Shown in pieces: positions 24,139 through 37,203 of a DNA stretch of 64,000 nt. Position 1 is the stretch's first letter, and the number at the start of each line of letters is the position of its first letter. The notes under the pieces were generated by a model that saw nothing but the letters and a program-made list of their open reading frames with translations, was not told the origin of the DNA and did no database searches. This stretch comes from Heterostelium multicystogenum. Taxonomy: Eukaryota > Evosea > Eumycetozoa > Acytosteliales > Acytosteliaceae. Location of the stretch: positions 62,001 to 126,000 of the forward strand of contig RCNN01000060.1 in assembly GCA_003667245.1 (NCBI GenBank). The letters run 5' to 3'. The position numbers and the translations under genes are program-made.

Positions 24139-27100
24139 TCATTTATCACTCTTGCTAACAGTGTTGGATAAAAGGTTAGGATCCAATGATTGACCCAGAG
24201 TGTTGTTCTTTGGAATGAGTTGACTGTTGTGTAGAACGGAGCCTAGTGCTGGAGAAAGCGGTGCTACTCCGAGTGATGATCCAAGCCCAAATGAATTGAT
24301 CGACTGTGGAGATAGTACTGGTGATCCGGTGTTGTCACTGACGCTAATGTTTGGTCGATAGATTGCTTGGTTGTTTGATTTTCTAAGATCAGAGCCAACG
24401 TCTAGCTCTTCGTCGTTAAGCTGGAGTTGCTCGACTGAAGGAAGGCGCTCGATTCTGGACTTGAGCCAAGGAAGGTCTAAGCAATGGAAATATTCATTTT
24501 GATCGAGTTGATCCATCATTCTTAGATAGCAAGGATCGCTCTCAAAGTTGTAACCAATAAGGCCACATTCATCCTCCCAGAGTGTAGTGATGAAAGATCT
24601 GAGCAAAGATGATGGGACATATGGTTGGATCTCACTTCCCTCACCGTGCTTAGGAATACGTGGGGTCAACAAAACTGTGAGGCATACGTTGTTTGATTTC
24701 GGGTTCTTGAGAGAGGTGGGTGGTTGATAGTACTCAAAGTCCAATAGGCGGAATCCCTTGTTGAACAAGAAGACGTGAGAAAGAGAAGAGTCAGGTGCAC
24801 CTGTAATATCAGAGTGTGGCGAAAACATAACTTCAAGGAAGATCGCATTGCATCCAGCTATATGACCCTTCTGCTTTGCGTTCTGATCGAGAATGGTAAG
24901 TGTACGGAGAATGAGATCGGTACCGATACCTTTTCCTGACCACTTTTGGTTGACAACCAAGTATGTCACCAATGCATTGTTTGTCTCTGGGTAGTATTCA
25001 AACACTAGACCACCAATAATGTACTTATGTCCTTTACCCTTGTGCTCACCAGGAAGTCCAAGTGCGAGAAGTACGTGGAGATCACAAATATTTGGATCGT
25101 CACGACCCTCGTCAGACATTGCTTTGTGCCAGTTCTCGATTGGCTCCAACTCATCCGAAGTTCCAAACTGAGTAATCATATATTTCTTATAGAATGCATC
25201 GAGCAGATCCTCGTCGTAGTCTTCCCATAGATCGACAACCATCCAGTCCTTTCCATCTCCCAAGGCAAATCGAGTAGGGGAATCTTCTCACGCAGCTCTA
25301 GCTGCTCCAAAGATTGTGTGAAATCTATATCTTGACTTGGTGTAACACTCAAACGTCCATTTCTATAGGCATTCTCCCATTGTGCACGTATAAAATTTTT
25401 GAGTAGAATGTTTGGGAGATAGTACTGTCGATTGTTGTTAAAGTCTTGATAGGGGATATGTGGAGTTAGATAGACTGTCAGTAGTAGGACACCTTTTAGT
25501 TTTTCGAATCCTGGGCAAAGAGGAGGCATGATATACTCGAAATTGATTAAACGGAATCCCATCTTATGGTAGATTGTATGTCTCATACGTGGATCCATAA
25601 CATCTTGTTGAAGAGTAACTTTTTCAGCCGAGTTGGTCTCTAGGAAGATACAGTTACAACCTGCCAGTTGTCCACGTTGCTTGGCGTGTTTATCGAGAAT
25701 TGTGACAGCACGCTCCACCAATATACCTGCCAAGCCTTGACCTCTAGACACACGATGTACCACCAAATATGACAACAAACCACAATTTGTCAATGGGAAA
25801 TACTCAAAAATGATACCTGCTCCAATGATTGGCTGGAGCTCTGAAGAGTCTGTTGGCCACTTTATAGCGAGGAGAACATGTAGCTCTGATAGGTGTGGAT
25901 TGTAGTTTGCACGCCTTTCCTCTGATAAGGCGTTGATAAAGTTTGAAATTGGCTCAAGTTCATTCTTTATAGGGAAGTTTGGAATCATTAAATCATTATA
26001 GAAACGAACAAGCAACTCTTCGTCATAATCGTCCCAAAGATCGACGAGGGTCCAAGGTTTGCTTTGACCCATGGTAAATCTAGAAGTGGAATCTTTTCAC
26101 GATATTCAATTTGCTCAATGATTCTTTGGAAATCACCATCAGAGGCTGCTGGATCTTTCATTTTTTTTTGTGGCAAAAGCATTCCTCCAGAGCACGGTTA
26201 TAAAATTCTTGAGTACAGAGCTTGGTAAATAGTATTTTCCTTCTTCCAATGGCATCTTTGGGATGTGCTCAGTCAGATAAACTGTAAGAAGGAAATGCTT
26301 GAGTTTTGGATATCCCATAGCGAGAGGAGGTGCCACATATTCAAAATCGATAAGTCGGAATCCAATTTGGTGATAGATGGCATGTCTCATACGAGGATCA
26401 ACAACGTCTTGTTTGATTGTTACTTTCTCACCACTGTAGACTTCCAAAAAGATTGCATTGCATCCTGGAAGGAAACCCTGTGATTTTGCATTTTGATCAA
26501 GAATCTCAAGTGCTGTCTCCACTAAAATCCTATCCAAACCTTTGCCCTTGAATGTCTTTTGCACAATCAAATATGTAAGCAATCCGCAATTATTTGCAGA
26601 GAAGTACTCAAATATAATTGCACCTTCAATCACAGGCTGAGTAGAATGTGATTCATGTGGCCATCTAAGAGCAAGTAAAATATGTAAATCTGAAATGGTT
26701 GGATCATCTCTAACCTCAGATGAGAGTGCAAGTAGCCAATTTTCCAATGGCTCCAATTCTAGAAGTAAAGTAATGTTAATAAACTACTTGTTTTCATGAA
26801 CATTCATTTCATTATTATAGTTACCAGTTTTATTTGGGAAATTAGGAATCATAATCTCTTTATAGAAACGTTCCAGAAGATCACGATCATAGTCTTCCCA
26901 CAAATCGACAAGTGTCCAAGGTTTACCAAGATCCCAGGGTAAGTCGAGAAGCGGAATACGCTCTCTCAGTTCAATCTGCTCGATCATTCTCTGATACTCT
27001 GCATAGGTGTTTGGTGAGAGCTTAATTTGCTCACTTCCAAATGCGTTTGACCACTGAAGCTCCACAAAGGATTTCAATAAATTGAAGGGAATATATGGCT

Positions 27101-28758
27101 TGTCACCAGCTGTAGGAATTAGTTCTGTAACATAGAGTCCAAGCATCGATTTCTTTGGTGCTGTGTTTGGATCAAGAGGAGACAGATAGTAGTCAAAGTC
27201 AAGTAATCTGAATCCCATTTTGTTGAGTGTAATATGATGTTGACAGATATCGATGATCTCTGAACTGTGTATTGTTGCTGGATTCTTGATGTGTACAAAG
27301 ACAGCATTGCAACCAGCTAGATTTCCACATTCTCTTGCATTACGATCAAGGATATCCACTGTTGATTCTACTAACAGATTATCAAGTCCATCTACACGAT
27401 TCTTTTTTTGGAGAATCAAATGCGTAAGTACTGCACAATTCTGTTCTGCGTGGTATTCGAAGACGCATAGTCCATCAATGATTGGGTGCATTGGCTGTGT
27501 CTTCGATTCTTGAGGCCATCGCACTGCTATAAGCACATGTACATCTGGAAGAAAATCTGAGTCGTTTCCTTCAGGAGACATCGCACGTAGCACATTGGAA
27601 AGTGAAGAAACTTCGCTGTGCTTGACACTTGGAACCATGAGTTCACGATAACATCTCTCAAGCAATTCTTCATCGTAGTCCTCCCACAAATCCACTAGGG
27701 TCCAAGGTTTTCCTGCACCCCATGGAAGATCAAGTAGAGGAATCTTCTCACGCAACTCAACCTGTTCTAAAACTCTGCTGTATTCAGGATCTTCGTCTGG
27801 ACGGGTATCAAGCTTCTCAGTTAGATATGATGTCTCCCAGAGATCGTAGATAAAATTCTTTAACAAAACACTTGGCAGGTAGAATTTATCACCGTCCAGT
27901 GTCGGAATCGAAGGGATATGCGCACTCAAATACACTGTCAAGAGCAAATTATTAGACTTGCCCAGTCGCTTCAAAGGCAGCTTTGTGTAATCAAAGTCGA
28001 CCATTCTAAATCCAATGTTAAATAGGATGGAATGCTGTTGTCTTGGATCTACCTGTTCCTGTGGGGTATTGGAATTGGAAGCTGATTTAGTTTCGAAAAA
28101 GATAGCATTGCATCCTGCCAAGTGTCCATGTGTATGAGCATTGTTATCTAGAATTTCAATAGCCTTCTTTACCAACATTCTATCCAATCCTGTAAATTAA
28201 ACAGAAATTACATATGTTAGTATAACTGAGCTTAAGACGATCTTTGGACCGTTCTATGCTAACATCTGTTTGTATATTTACCATGTTCCTATATTTCTTA
28301 TGGATGATCATGTGTAGAAACAGACCACAGTTGATGTTGGAATAGTATTCGAATATAACTGCAGCTGTAATTTGGGAAGTATTGTATGGAATAAAATCTT
28401 GACCATCTTTGTCTTTGGATGGAGACGATGGAGGTGAGAAACTCTCGATATCGCTGGCGTTGAATGCTAGCAATACATGAAGGTCCGGAATATCTTCATT
28501 GTCATGTGCCTCACTAGACAGTGCTTTGGTCCACTCATTCAGTGGCTGAATATCAGAAGAATGAAAAGTACTGACCACCAATTCACGCCAGAATTTCTCC
28601 ATCAAATTGGAATCAAAGTGTTCCCATAGATCAACAAATGCATATTCATTTATATCTGGTTCGATAGTGATATCATCACTACTTGGAACGATTATTAGTA
28701 AACTATATCCAGATATTGATTAATTTATATTTAATACATACTTTGGAGATGAAGCCAT
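24139..28758 (-). CDS. Five tandem GNAT-like (N-acyltransferase fold) domains, ~1,467 aa
   Basis: Exons 28742-28758 (17 nt), 28282-28681, 26825-28189 and 24139-26758. Five units of ~270 residues each begin with xxKPWTLVDLWEDYDEELL and end with LREKIPLLDLPW. Inside each is a hydrophobic strand, an Arg/Gln-x-x-Gly-x-Gly-like stretch (SGKGIGTDLI in unit 5, FKGKGLDRIL in unit 3, SRGQGLAGIL in unit 4), ILDxNAKxxGxxAGCNAIFLE, and GFRLxDFEY. This fits the acetyl-CoA-binding core of GNATs. Units 1 and 2 have weaker Gly motifs, so some may be inactive. A ~90-residue Ser-rich tail follows unit 5. Frame errors: 28281 (missing G at the splice junction), T9 at 26161-26169, and missing G at 26068-26070 and 25259-25261, the last two at the same place in consecutive repeats. 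Substrate unknown. Confidence 0.75.
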
Positions 28759-30294
28759 TACTAATATTATACTTTATATACACTTTTATGATGCTGTATA
28801 AATGATTTGATTTGATATTAACTGATTATTATATGTTATGTATATTTATTGTTATATTATATTCTACTATTTATTTATTATAATCTAAGATTGAATTCTA
28901 GAAGCTTACGAAAAGCAATACTGTAGGTTGTGAATAATCGACTGTGAAGAATTAATGGATAATAAAAGGTTACCATTAACTTTTAATTTATGATTGACTT
29001 GCTAGTCTATTATTACTTAGACTAAAATAATTTATTATTATTATTATTATGTGATGATTAATATAAATGTATCAATATCTAAACTCTACTAATATCTATC
29101 CTCTATAATATAATATATAAATATATTATTAAAATACAATAGTGAAGAAACAAGATGTGATGTTTGTTTGCTTCACAATAAAATAATGAATAAATGAATG
29201 TATGGTTGAATGTATGAATTAATTAATATTTGGTTTGAACTTCTTTGATTTTGATGTGATTCTACTTTGCTTGTTTTTAAAATTAAATTATTAATATAAA
29301 CTAAATTGAACTAAATAAACAAAACAATTGTTCTATCAAAGATATACATATATAAATATATAGTTATATAATTAAATAAAGTAAAAAAAACTAAGAATAA
29401 GAATAATAATAACAACTAAACTATCTTAAATTAATTTGATAGTTTGTTTATGTATCTTTTATTTAATTGGTTTTTTAATAATTATTGTTTTCAATTTAGA
29501 AAAGAATATGATTATATTTATATTATTATAGTATAGTATAGTATATTATATTATATTATTATTATTATATTATATTTATTTGTATATTAGATTAGTTAAA
29601 GTATAGTTTTAGTTTGTTTAGTTTTGTTTTTGTTGTTGTTGTTTGTTTTTTTCTTTTTCTTTTTTTGTTTTTATTTTTTGTTATTTTTTTATTTATTTAT
29701 TTATTTAGAAATGAGTAAATGAAAATGTAATTGTTTGTTTGTTTGTTCTTGAACAACATGAATGTTATTTAACATATCATTTATGCATGAATGAACCCCC
29801 ATTATACAAATGTAGCCCACCCATTACTACAATTGATTTGTCTAATTTTATTAAACATCTGATTCTGATTTTTTGTTTTTGTTTTTTTTTTTTTTTTTTT
29901 GATTTGGTTTTGAAACATCTTTAAATTAAAGTTTGCAAGAAAACAGGTCCTTGCAAACAATAAATCAAATCCTGCAAACATCTTAGATTACTTGAATTCT
30001 ACAAAAAAATTCCATTCGAATTCCGCAGAAAATATATCTTCACATTTTATAAAAATTGATTTGTATCAAAAATTTGGTGATGTGATATGCTCAACACCTA
30101 TTTTGGTATAACATGTATCATCATCAAAAACCAAATATGTATTTACAAAAAAAGACTTGATTTATTATATCACTGGTAAGATGTGTGAACTATTTTTATT
30201 GTATGAATTTTTGATCAATATATTATTATATGATTGATCAATTATAATCAAAGTAAATTATATATATAAAGGATAATGGATGATAGATTTAAAG
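28759..30294. other. Intergenic, extremely AT-rich
   Basis: Upstream of the GNAT gene and downstream of the hexosaminidase gene. TA/ATT repeats at about 29,510-29,580, long T-runs at 29,640-29,705 and 29,880-29,900, and (TGTT)n at about 29,727-29,748. No gene seen. Confidence 0.55.
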
Positions 30295-32048
30295 TTATTG
30301 ATAGTGATTAATAAATTTGGAATCATAACATGATCCTGGTAAAATTTCGGTTTGTGTTACACCGAAGCCTCGGTTGTAAAGATGGCAGTTAAATGATTTG
30401 AGTCTGGGTTCAAACTCGTCCTTGTCGTTCATCTCCGATGATGACCAGAGTCTCTCGGCGGCGGCCCCACTCTTGGGCCATACTCTTTTGAAAAGTGTTG
30501 TCTGGTCTATGTTCTCGCTCCATAAGCAAGTCTCACCTCCTATCAGTAGTTCGACATGCTTCGGATCATTCTCATCGATGTATTCCGAAATTTGATTGTC
30601 GTAGTACGAGGTCCAAGGCTGGCCCAAGTCAAGGTACCAATTCCATGCATTGGACACAATACATTTGTAGCCCTCACTGACAATATCGGCGGTTAGAGAG
30701 AGGTTATGGTAAACTTGAACAACGGTTTCTTTAGGTAGCGTCACGTTTACAACTCTGTTGCTGCTACTCTGGCGTTGTCCAAAGAGGATGAAAGACTCCT
30801 CCCATACAACAGGAGTTTTCTGACTTGATAGGACAATGTTATGGATCTCACTATCAAACCATTGCTCCAGTTCATCAAAACCATTCATATTATTTTGTTG
30901 AACAAACTCAATGATTTCATCATTCTGCCAGCAGTTTCGATCTACTTCATCTCCACCAATATGGATAAACTGGTCATTGAACAAGTTTATTGCTTCTTTG
31001 ATGATTCCTGTTGCAATCTCTAATGTTTTTGGATTGGTTGGATCCATTGGGACGTTATCAAGAACGTTTCTGTTTGACATGCAATCCTTCATGTTTTCAA
31101 AACCTTTTGGAAGAATTTCGGGGAAGCAACACCCCAGGAACGAGCATGGCCCGGAACATCGATCTCTGGCATCACTCGAATTCCACGATATTTTGCATAC
31201 TTTACAATATCAAGTATTTCAAATTGTTTGTATATTTCAAAGGCACTAAAGGCTCCTTTGGTTATATTTCTGTAGAGTTTGCTTTCCATCGGAAAAGAGT
31301 TGGAATCTACAATATGCCAGTGAAAAACATTTAGCTTTGCATAAGATAAGCTGTCAATGAGTTTCTTTATGGTTTCAACTGGGTAGAAATGTCGTGATGT
31401 GTCTAAGAGTACCCCTCTATGTGGAATCTAGGCTGGTCTTTAATGATGACTGGTGTGAATTTGACTAACGTCATACCAGAGTCATTATCTACAGTAAATA
31501 ATTGTGAAACAGTTTCCATTGCTCTGAGTGCTCCATACACTGTTGCTGAATATATATAACACTTTTGATCAGAGGTGATCTCTATTTGATAAGATTCGTC
31601 CACACCAAGGAACAAATCTTCGTTTTCAGAACCCACCGAAATAGTACATTGGTGAAGTACTGGTAAGTCAATGTCAACCTCCCACGCATCTAAATCCAAT
31701 GGTAGCAATGATTGATATCTCATAATTCCTTTCAAAAGAATATCAGAATGAGAATTTACAACTGTAAATTTGAAATCATTTGATACTCGAATTGGATGGG
31801 TTCGGAACTCAATGAATCTGGGCCATGGTACAATCAAAGGTCTTTCAGGATATATTTTTTTTTACAACTATTTTTGGTCCTGAATATTCAATATCATTTT
31901 CTTTAGAGTGTTCTCCTAATAGTCTTGAAATGATACAAGGGCCACTGTACATAATAAACATATTAAAAAAAATACAAATTCTTTTATATCTTTGGAAAGC
32001 AAATAAAATAATATAGTTATTCATTCGTTTTTTAAAATACTTTGACAT
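30295..32048 (-). CDS. Beta-N-acetylhexosaminidase, GH20
   Basis: About 584 residues after bridging three frame errors. The short basic head plus a hydrophobic segment (RICIFFNMFIMYSG) could be a signal peptide or anchor. An N-terminal alpha/beta domain is followed by the GH20 barrel: HRGVLLDTSRHFYPVETIKK, LNVFHWHIVDSNSFP, VMPEIDVPGHARSWG and FIHIGGDEVDRNCW. The Asp-Glu of GGDEV is the catalytic pair (known for GH20, substrate-assisted). Later come a conserved GGETCLWSE and a C-terminal WPKSGAAAERLWS. The enzyme removes terminal GlcNAc/GalNAc in lysosomes or after secretion; dictyostelid NagA is the known relative. Errors: A/T-run 31855-31863, missing C near 31422, missing G near 31127. The exact start is uncertain because an intron may hide there. 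Confidence 0.88.
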
Positions 32049-32981
32049 AATTTTATAACAATAAAATTTATATATAAATAGTGAATTAAATTATGATATT
32101 CTAATGAAATAATTGTGATTGAATTAAAATGTGAACTTGCCATCAATCCATTGCTTTTTATCAGAGATTTTGATCTAACTCTTTATGCCACGTTTTTTTA
32201 TAAAAGACAAAATTAATTTCCCATTATTAAGTAAATTTTTGTTCAAATAACTTAAGATGACGAGAGATCTTTAATATAACAGAATATTTCCTCAAAAATA
32301 AGGTATTAATAGAGAAATATTTAAAAAGGAAAATTCATCCTTTACTTTTATTTAAAAGTAGAATTGACTATGTCAGCAGATATCTAATGAATATCACTCT
32401 ATGGAATAGTAAACAGGATCTCCATAAAAATAATTAAAGGAAGAATGAGTGACTTAAAAAAAAAGATCATTTTGATGCATCATTGTGCAACGTGTTATTT
32501 GAGATTAATAGTGAAAGTTGTTGTTTTTACTGAAAAACACAATTAAAAAAATCAAAAGTGATAAAAATTCCAAGTCTTTTTTGAGAGAGGGTAATTTATC
32601 TCTATTTTATATTTCCAAAGCAAAAAAACTACTAAAAAAGTCTATTCAAACTTCTACTTACTTTTTAGAGCAAGATCAATATTTGGAATGCCAGGTTTGA
32701 TTCAACCCTGGTCTTAACTATGAATTCTTTTTTTTTTATCATTTAATATACAAAAATGATAGAAAAGTATATAATTACTCGATCAATGTAACATCAATAT
32801 AATCATTGGATAGGAAAATAAAAATTTATCATTTTCTTCAAATTTGATCTATTGATTTAGTCTATAAAGTGAATTCTACTTTGACCTAAAATATTTATTT
32901 CTCAATTAAGTATTTAGTATTGAGCATAGTAATCTCGGTTATTTTGACAAGTGTAGAAATAAACCTATTTCTGTTGTTACT

Positions 32982-33826
32982 ATGTCCAAAAACAAGATAT
33001 TATTGATTATCAAATCTCCTCATAGTTAGTTTCTAGATGCTGTAACTATTCACCTTGCCAACCATTTAAAGTCAGAGTTTCAAATTGGTAGAGTGTCCTG
33101 TCTTTGAATATTTAATTAATGGATTGGAGAGAAAATATTCAGGGTGTTTGATTGATGGTGGCATTGTTGATACTAATCTTTTAGATGAATGAATGTCTAG
33201 ACTAGTCATAGTTGTTGGTAGCTGACCCAAGTTATTAGACCAGAAGTTTTGTTTTGATACTCAGACAACGACAGAAATTTCATATGCGGAAGTGAGCTAA
33301 TTTGTGGGATCCAGGATAATGGAGCGAGGCTGGTAATATTTCATCAACAATTGGCTGATTGATTTAAATGAGTTCATGAATATGAGAGGAATTTCATGTT
33401 GGTAGTGAAAGTAAATATTTAATATTGTATGATACAAGTCTCTCTTTCACTGAACCTTTGCAAAACCATACTGAAACAAATCTTATCGACATTGTCATCA
33501 AGTACAACAACGATTCTCTTTAATAATATTTGAGGTAGATTTACAAATCTATTGCCATTATTACAACTCACTTGAAGTTGTATTTCATTTTCCATTTAGA
33601 TTAGAGACTCACTTATGATTGTGATGATCAAAAGAAGAAGGATATTGATAACCATCTAATAGTATATGTTGATGAAATCAAACAAGATATCATAAAAAAT
33701 TCACCACAAAAATTCATCTGCATTTCAAAGGAGAGACGGCATGCACATAAAATACAAACATCACACACCACTATGTTCACAAAAAAACAAGTGCCGTCTT
33801 ATGTTATGTTAGGCTGTGTTTTATAA
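32982..33826 (+). pseudogene. Degraded coding stretch, family not recognised
   Basis: No single ORF is long, yet the plus strand has a chain of protein-like segments broken by stops and shifts: MSKNKILLIIKSPHS from 32982, then FLDAVTIHLANHLKSEFQIG, then INGLERKYSGCLIDGGIVDT, then NHTETNLIDIVIKYNNDSL near 33,480-33,520, and finally a clean 58-codon run from about 33606 to the TAA at 33824-33826 containing YVDEIKQDIIKNSPQKFICI. Complexity is higher than the surrounding AT-rich DNA. It could be a pseudogene or a multi-exon gene with several sequence errors; a few splice-like sites exist but do not give one consistent model. I cannot name the family. Confidence 0.3.
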
Positions 33827-33951
33827 TTCATTTTTTAATGTAACATTTATTATTATATTATAGTATTTCGTAGGTTGTGTTGAAAAGTGGGGAGTTTGAA
33901 TATTGATGTCATATGTATTATTGAAGCATGCTGCATCTGATATTCAAGGGG

Positions 33952-36395
33952 TTAAAGTTTGGCATCTAACATTTGTTGTGGATAGTTGTCCATGGAGAAC
34001 AATCCTACTTTGGAGCAGATATTCTCATAGAGATCACCTTCCAATTGACCAAGGGGAGATTCAATGAGTGCTTCTTCATTTCCAAAGCCTGCTACCAACT
34101 CCAGTGATTGTTTGGAGAGGTCCAGACATAATGATGAAATTAGCTGGCTAATTGCCTTTGCCTTGTTCTTCTTGAGATAGTTTGTGTTTCTAAAGAACTC
34201 GATATCCTCACGAATACACTTCAAAGCATAAAGTTGGCAGAGTTTCTTCAAAGTCTCTCTTGTTTCCTTGTCCTGTACATTCTTGACTGAATCGATGAAT
34301 TTACTTACAATCATCATTTCAGTATGAGCCTTTGCCAAATGAATCAATATCTCCACTATATTAGTTGAAGCAATGATTTGTTAGTATATGATTTTAATGA
34401 AGACGTAATATTCTGATAAACTTACATGATTGATTCCATGAATCGAAGCATTCTTGGAGACTTTGTAGTTTTTGGATACAGTGTTGGCTGAGTCAATAAG
34501 TAGTTTGGATGAACGGTACTCCATACATGACCTTAGGAACTGAAGATTCAAAAGATGATCTTTATCGCTTCTGTAGGTAGTGTATGTATGTTCACTCAAT
34601 AGTAGACTAGTATTTTTACCCAAATACTTTAAGGTTCCAGTAAACTTGTTGGAGGAATACTCTTTCTTGAATTGAATCAATAAATCCTTGGCTACTTGTT
34701 GATATAATAGTGTATTGTCACTGGATAGAGGATAGGTATTAGAGAATAATGTCTTATAATCAATGACAATGATCTATTAAGAAATATCTTACCCTTCAAA
34801 TGTTCTACCAACATCATTGGATGCAATTAAACTGCTAAATCTAGAGTAGCTGGAGTAACCGTGTCCTCCACAGAGTCTTCTAAGCTCAAGAAGCGATGTG
34901 GTAACATAGTGAGAAATAGTTGCCTTGAGTCCAGATGCCAATACATGGATTTCACCTTCATCTGATCTCTCGCAGAATCTCTTACAGAGATAGGATTTGA
35001 TCGAGTCGAAAGCATATGAAGTAGCAATCATTGGCATCAATACTGTATAGTGTGTTGGGTACTCGATAATTGGAGTCTCAGGTGCTGTTGGAGAGGCTCC
35101 AAACTGCACTCTCTTATTGGCATAACGAACTGCAATGGTGAGACCGACTTTCAAAGTACGGGCACATCCATAGGAGATGGAGATACGTCCAGTGATCATT
35201 TGTGCAAGAATGTTGGCGAATCTACGCGATGGGTTGGTGATTGGTGATTGGTATGTGCCATTCACAATGCTTCCGTACTTGTCGTAAAGATTGTCGTATG
35301 GGATACGAACACCTTCGAATTGAATCCAACCATTGTCAACACCATTCATTCCAAACTTGGGACCACAGTCTCCTATTCTGACACCAGGCATTAAATCAAT
35401 ACCATTTGGCTTTCTAATAGGTACCAAGAAGCAATGAACTTCTTGGTCCTCTCCATTGACAATCAAAACGGGCAAACACAGATGCCACTACAGCGTGTCC
35501 CTGCATTTCCAATCCACCATTTGGTAGCTGTTCTCTTTGGAGTTTGGATAACAAATTCATTGGTTTCTGGGATATAGTAGCAGTGGTTTCCAACGATCTT
35601 ACATTTGATCCATGTCCGAGCTCAGTCATAGCAAAGCATCCCAACTTTGATTTTCATAATAATTAATATCGAACCATTCTTAATTTATCATTATAAATTC
35701 TACCTACCAATCTTCCAGACTGGATATCAGGAATCATTTTATGGTGCTTTTCAGTACCCAAATTGAAAACAGATGCACCGAACAAGAAGTTATTGACAAC
35801 CATCTTGGTCATAAAGCCTATTAATTATTAATTAATTTTAAATGCCATCATTAAATACTTTGGAATAATATCTTACTATTATCATCAAACTGAGAAGCAC
35901 AAATCCATCAGTGCACAAATCTTTGATGGATCATTTTTTAAATCTGAAATATTGATAACTCCTTTTCCAAAAGTATTGGAAAGGAAATATTTAAGTTGAT
36001 CGAGAACAATGACTCTTTGTTTCTCCTTGGTTTCATTGGCAGATCCATAGAATCTAGATTTAATCAGTAAATAAATCGAATGCTGTTTTTCTAAGCTATA
36101 ATAATATATTTAAAGAATTCAAATTAATATGGTTGCAATAAACTATTTAATGCATTAATAGACATACATCTGGATGTTCAGTATTAATCACGGACCAAGA
36201 ATATAATTTGGATGCAAGATTATTGGATGCTGCCTTTGACTTTAATGAAGATCCATCAGCACCAGACAACATATCCATTGGAAATTTATTCATCATTATA
36301 TTTTGTTCAACAGCTCTGATTCCGACTGATCCAAAATTTTTATCGGTAGTTGATGCTGATGATGGGTTGTTTGTCAAATTAGAAGTTGTAGACAT
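33952..36395 (-). CDS. Peroxisomal acyl-CoA oxidase
   Basis: Exons 36168-36395, 35877-36082, 35708-35817, 34793-35644, 34426-34720 and 33952-34355; about 697 residues. Family blocks in order: FGASVFNLGTEKHH, GCFAMTELGHGSNV (FAD/acyl-CoA site), KWWIGNAGHAVVASVFARL, NGEDQEVHCFLVPIR, GRISISYGCARTLKVG, LRRLCGGHGYSSYS (carries the catalytic-base region) and FEGDNTLLYQQVAKDLL. The C-terminus is DAKL, a PTS1-type (AKL) peroxisome signal. It catalyses the first, H2O2-forming step of peroxisomal beta-oxidation. Frame errors at about 35895, 35570, 35503, 35472 and 34475 lie between conserved blocks. The Ser/Thr-rich N-terminal ~30 residues are not conserved. Confidence 0.92.
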
Positions 36396-37203
36396 TCTCC
36401 CTATTAATTAAAATATCTCTTCTAAATTATTATTAGATATCTATCTACTAAATAAATAAATTATCTTGATTTACTTTGATTAAATTTCAAATTCAAACTT
36501 TGACTACTAAATGGATATCCAACCAATTAAATAAATATTTATTTAATTAGAAATTTATTTAATATTTTTATTATTATTATTATAAGAATATATCTTATAC
36601 AACTAAATTAGTTTGATGATTATACAAATAAATAGATAAAATCTCCAAAACACACACAGACTTGAACACAAATAGGAATACTAGATCGCTGTGTGTTATG
36701 TATATAAAAATGAAATCTGATGTGTATATGTGTTGGTGTTTGTTAATTCACACTCGGATGACAATGAAATTAAGTTTTGAGAAACCCTGAAATTATTATT
36801 ATTCTAATAGATAGATAATAAATTATATAATAATATTATTATATATTGGACTATAGATTGTGGTGTGAATAAAGTAGAAGGAGGAAAATGTTGAAGAAGA
36901 AACTTCTTTGTCTCAAAGCACAATAATATAATAATTATATTTAATTTGAAAAAAAAAACAAACAAAATAATAATAATGTTGCAATTAAACTACAACACAA
37001 TCAATACTTAGAACAGGAGTATCATTGTATCAATAATAGAAAAATAGATGGGATGGACCAACAAACCACAACAACAATCGGTTGTTTTATATTTTTTAGG
37101 AAAGGCATCTAGAGGTAACATCATCTCCTTTTGTTGTTGTTCTAATTTTATGTTTTTACAAATATCTTTGTAGAACCTTCAGTTTGTCTGGTTGATTTTT
37201 TGA
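36396..37203. other. Divergent intergenic region
   Basis: Between acyl-CoA oxidase (-) and the orphan gene (+). AT-rich; the stretch CACACACAGACTTG at about 36,650 and an A-run at about 36,951-36,960 stand out. No gene seen. Confidence 0.5.

Noticed and set aside
24139..26072. Two separate GNAT genes
   Set aside because: Each ends exactly at the LDLPW linker and resumes after a one-base shift with the next repeat; one gene with errors is simpler.
32640..32705. tRNA-like segment with a CCAGGTT...AACCCTGG hairpin
   Set aside because: The T-loop stem does not pair as in a tRNA and there is no acceptor stem or proper A-box spacing.
33085..33130. A-box-like TTGGTAGAGTG suggesting a tRNA
   Set aside because: No B-box within the needed distance and no cloverleaf.
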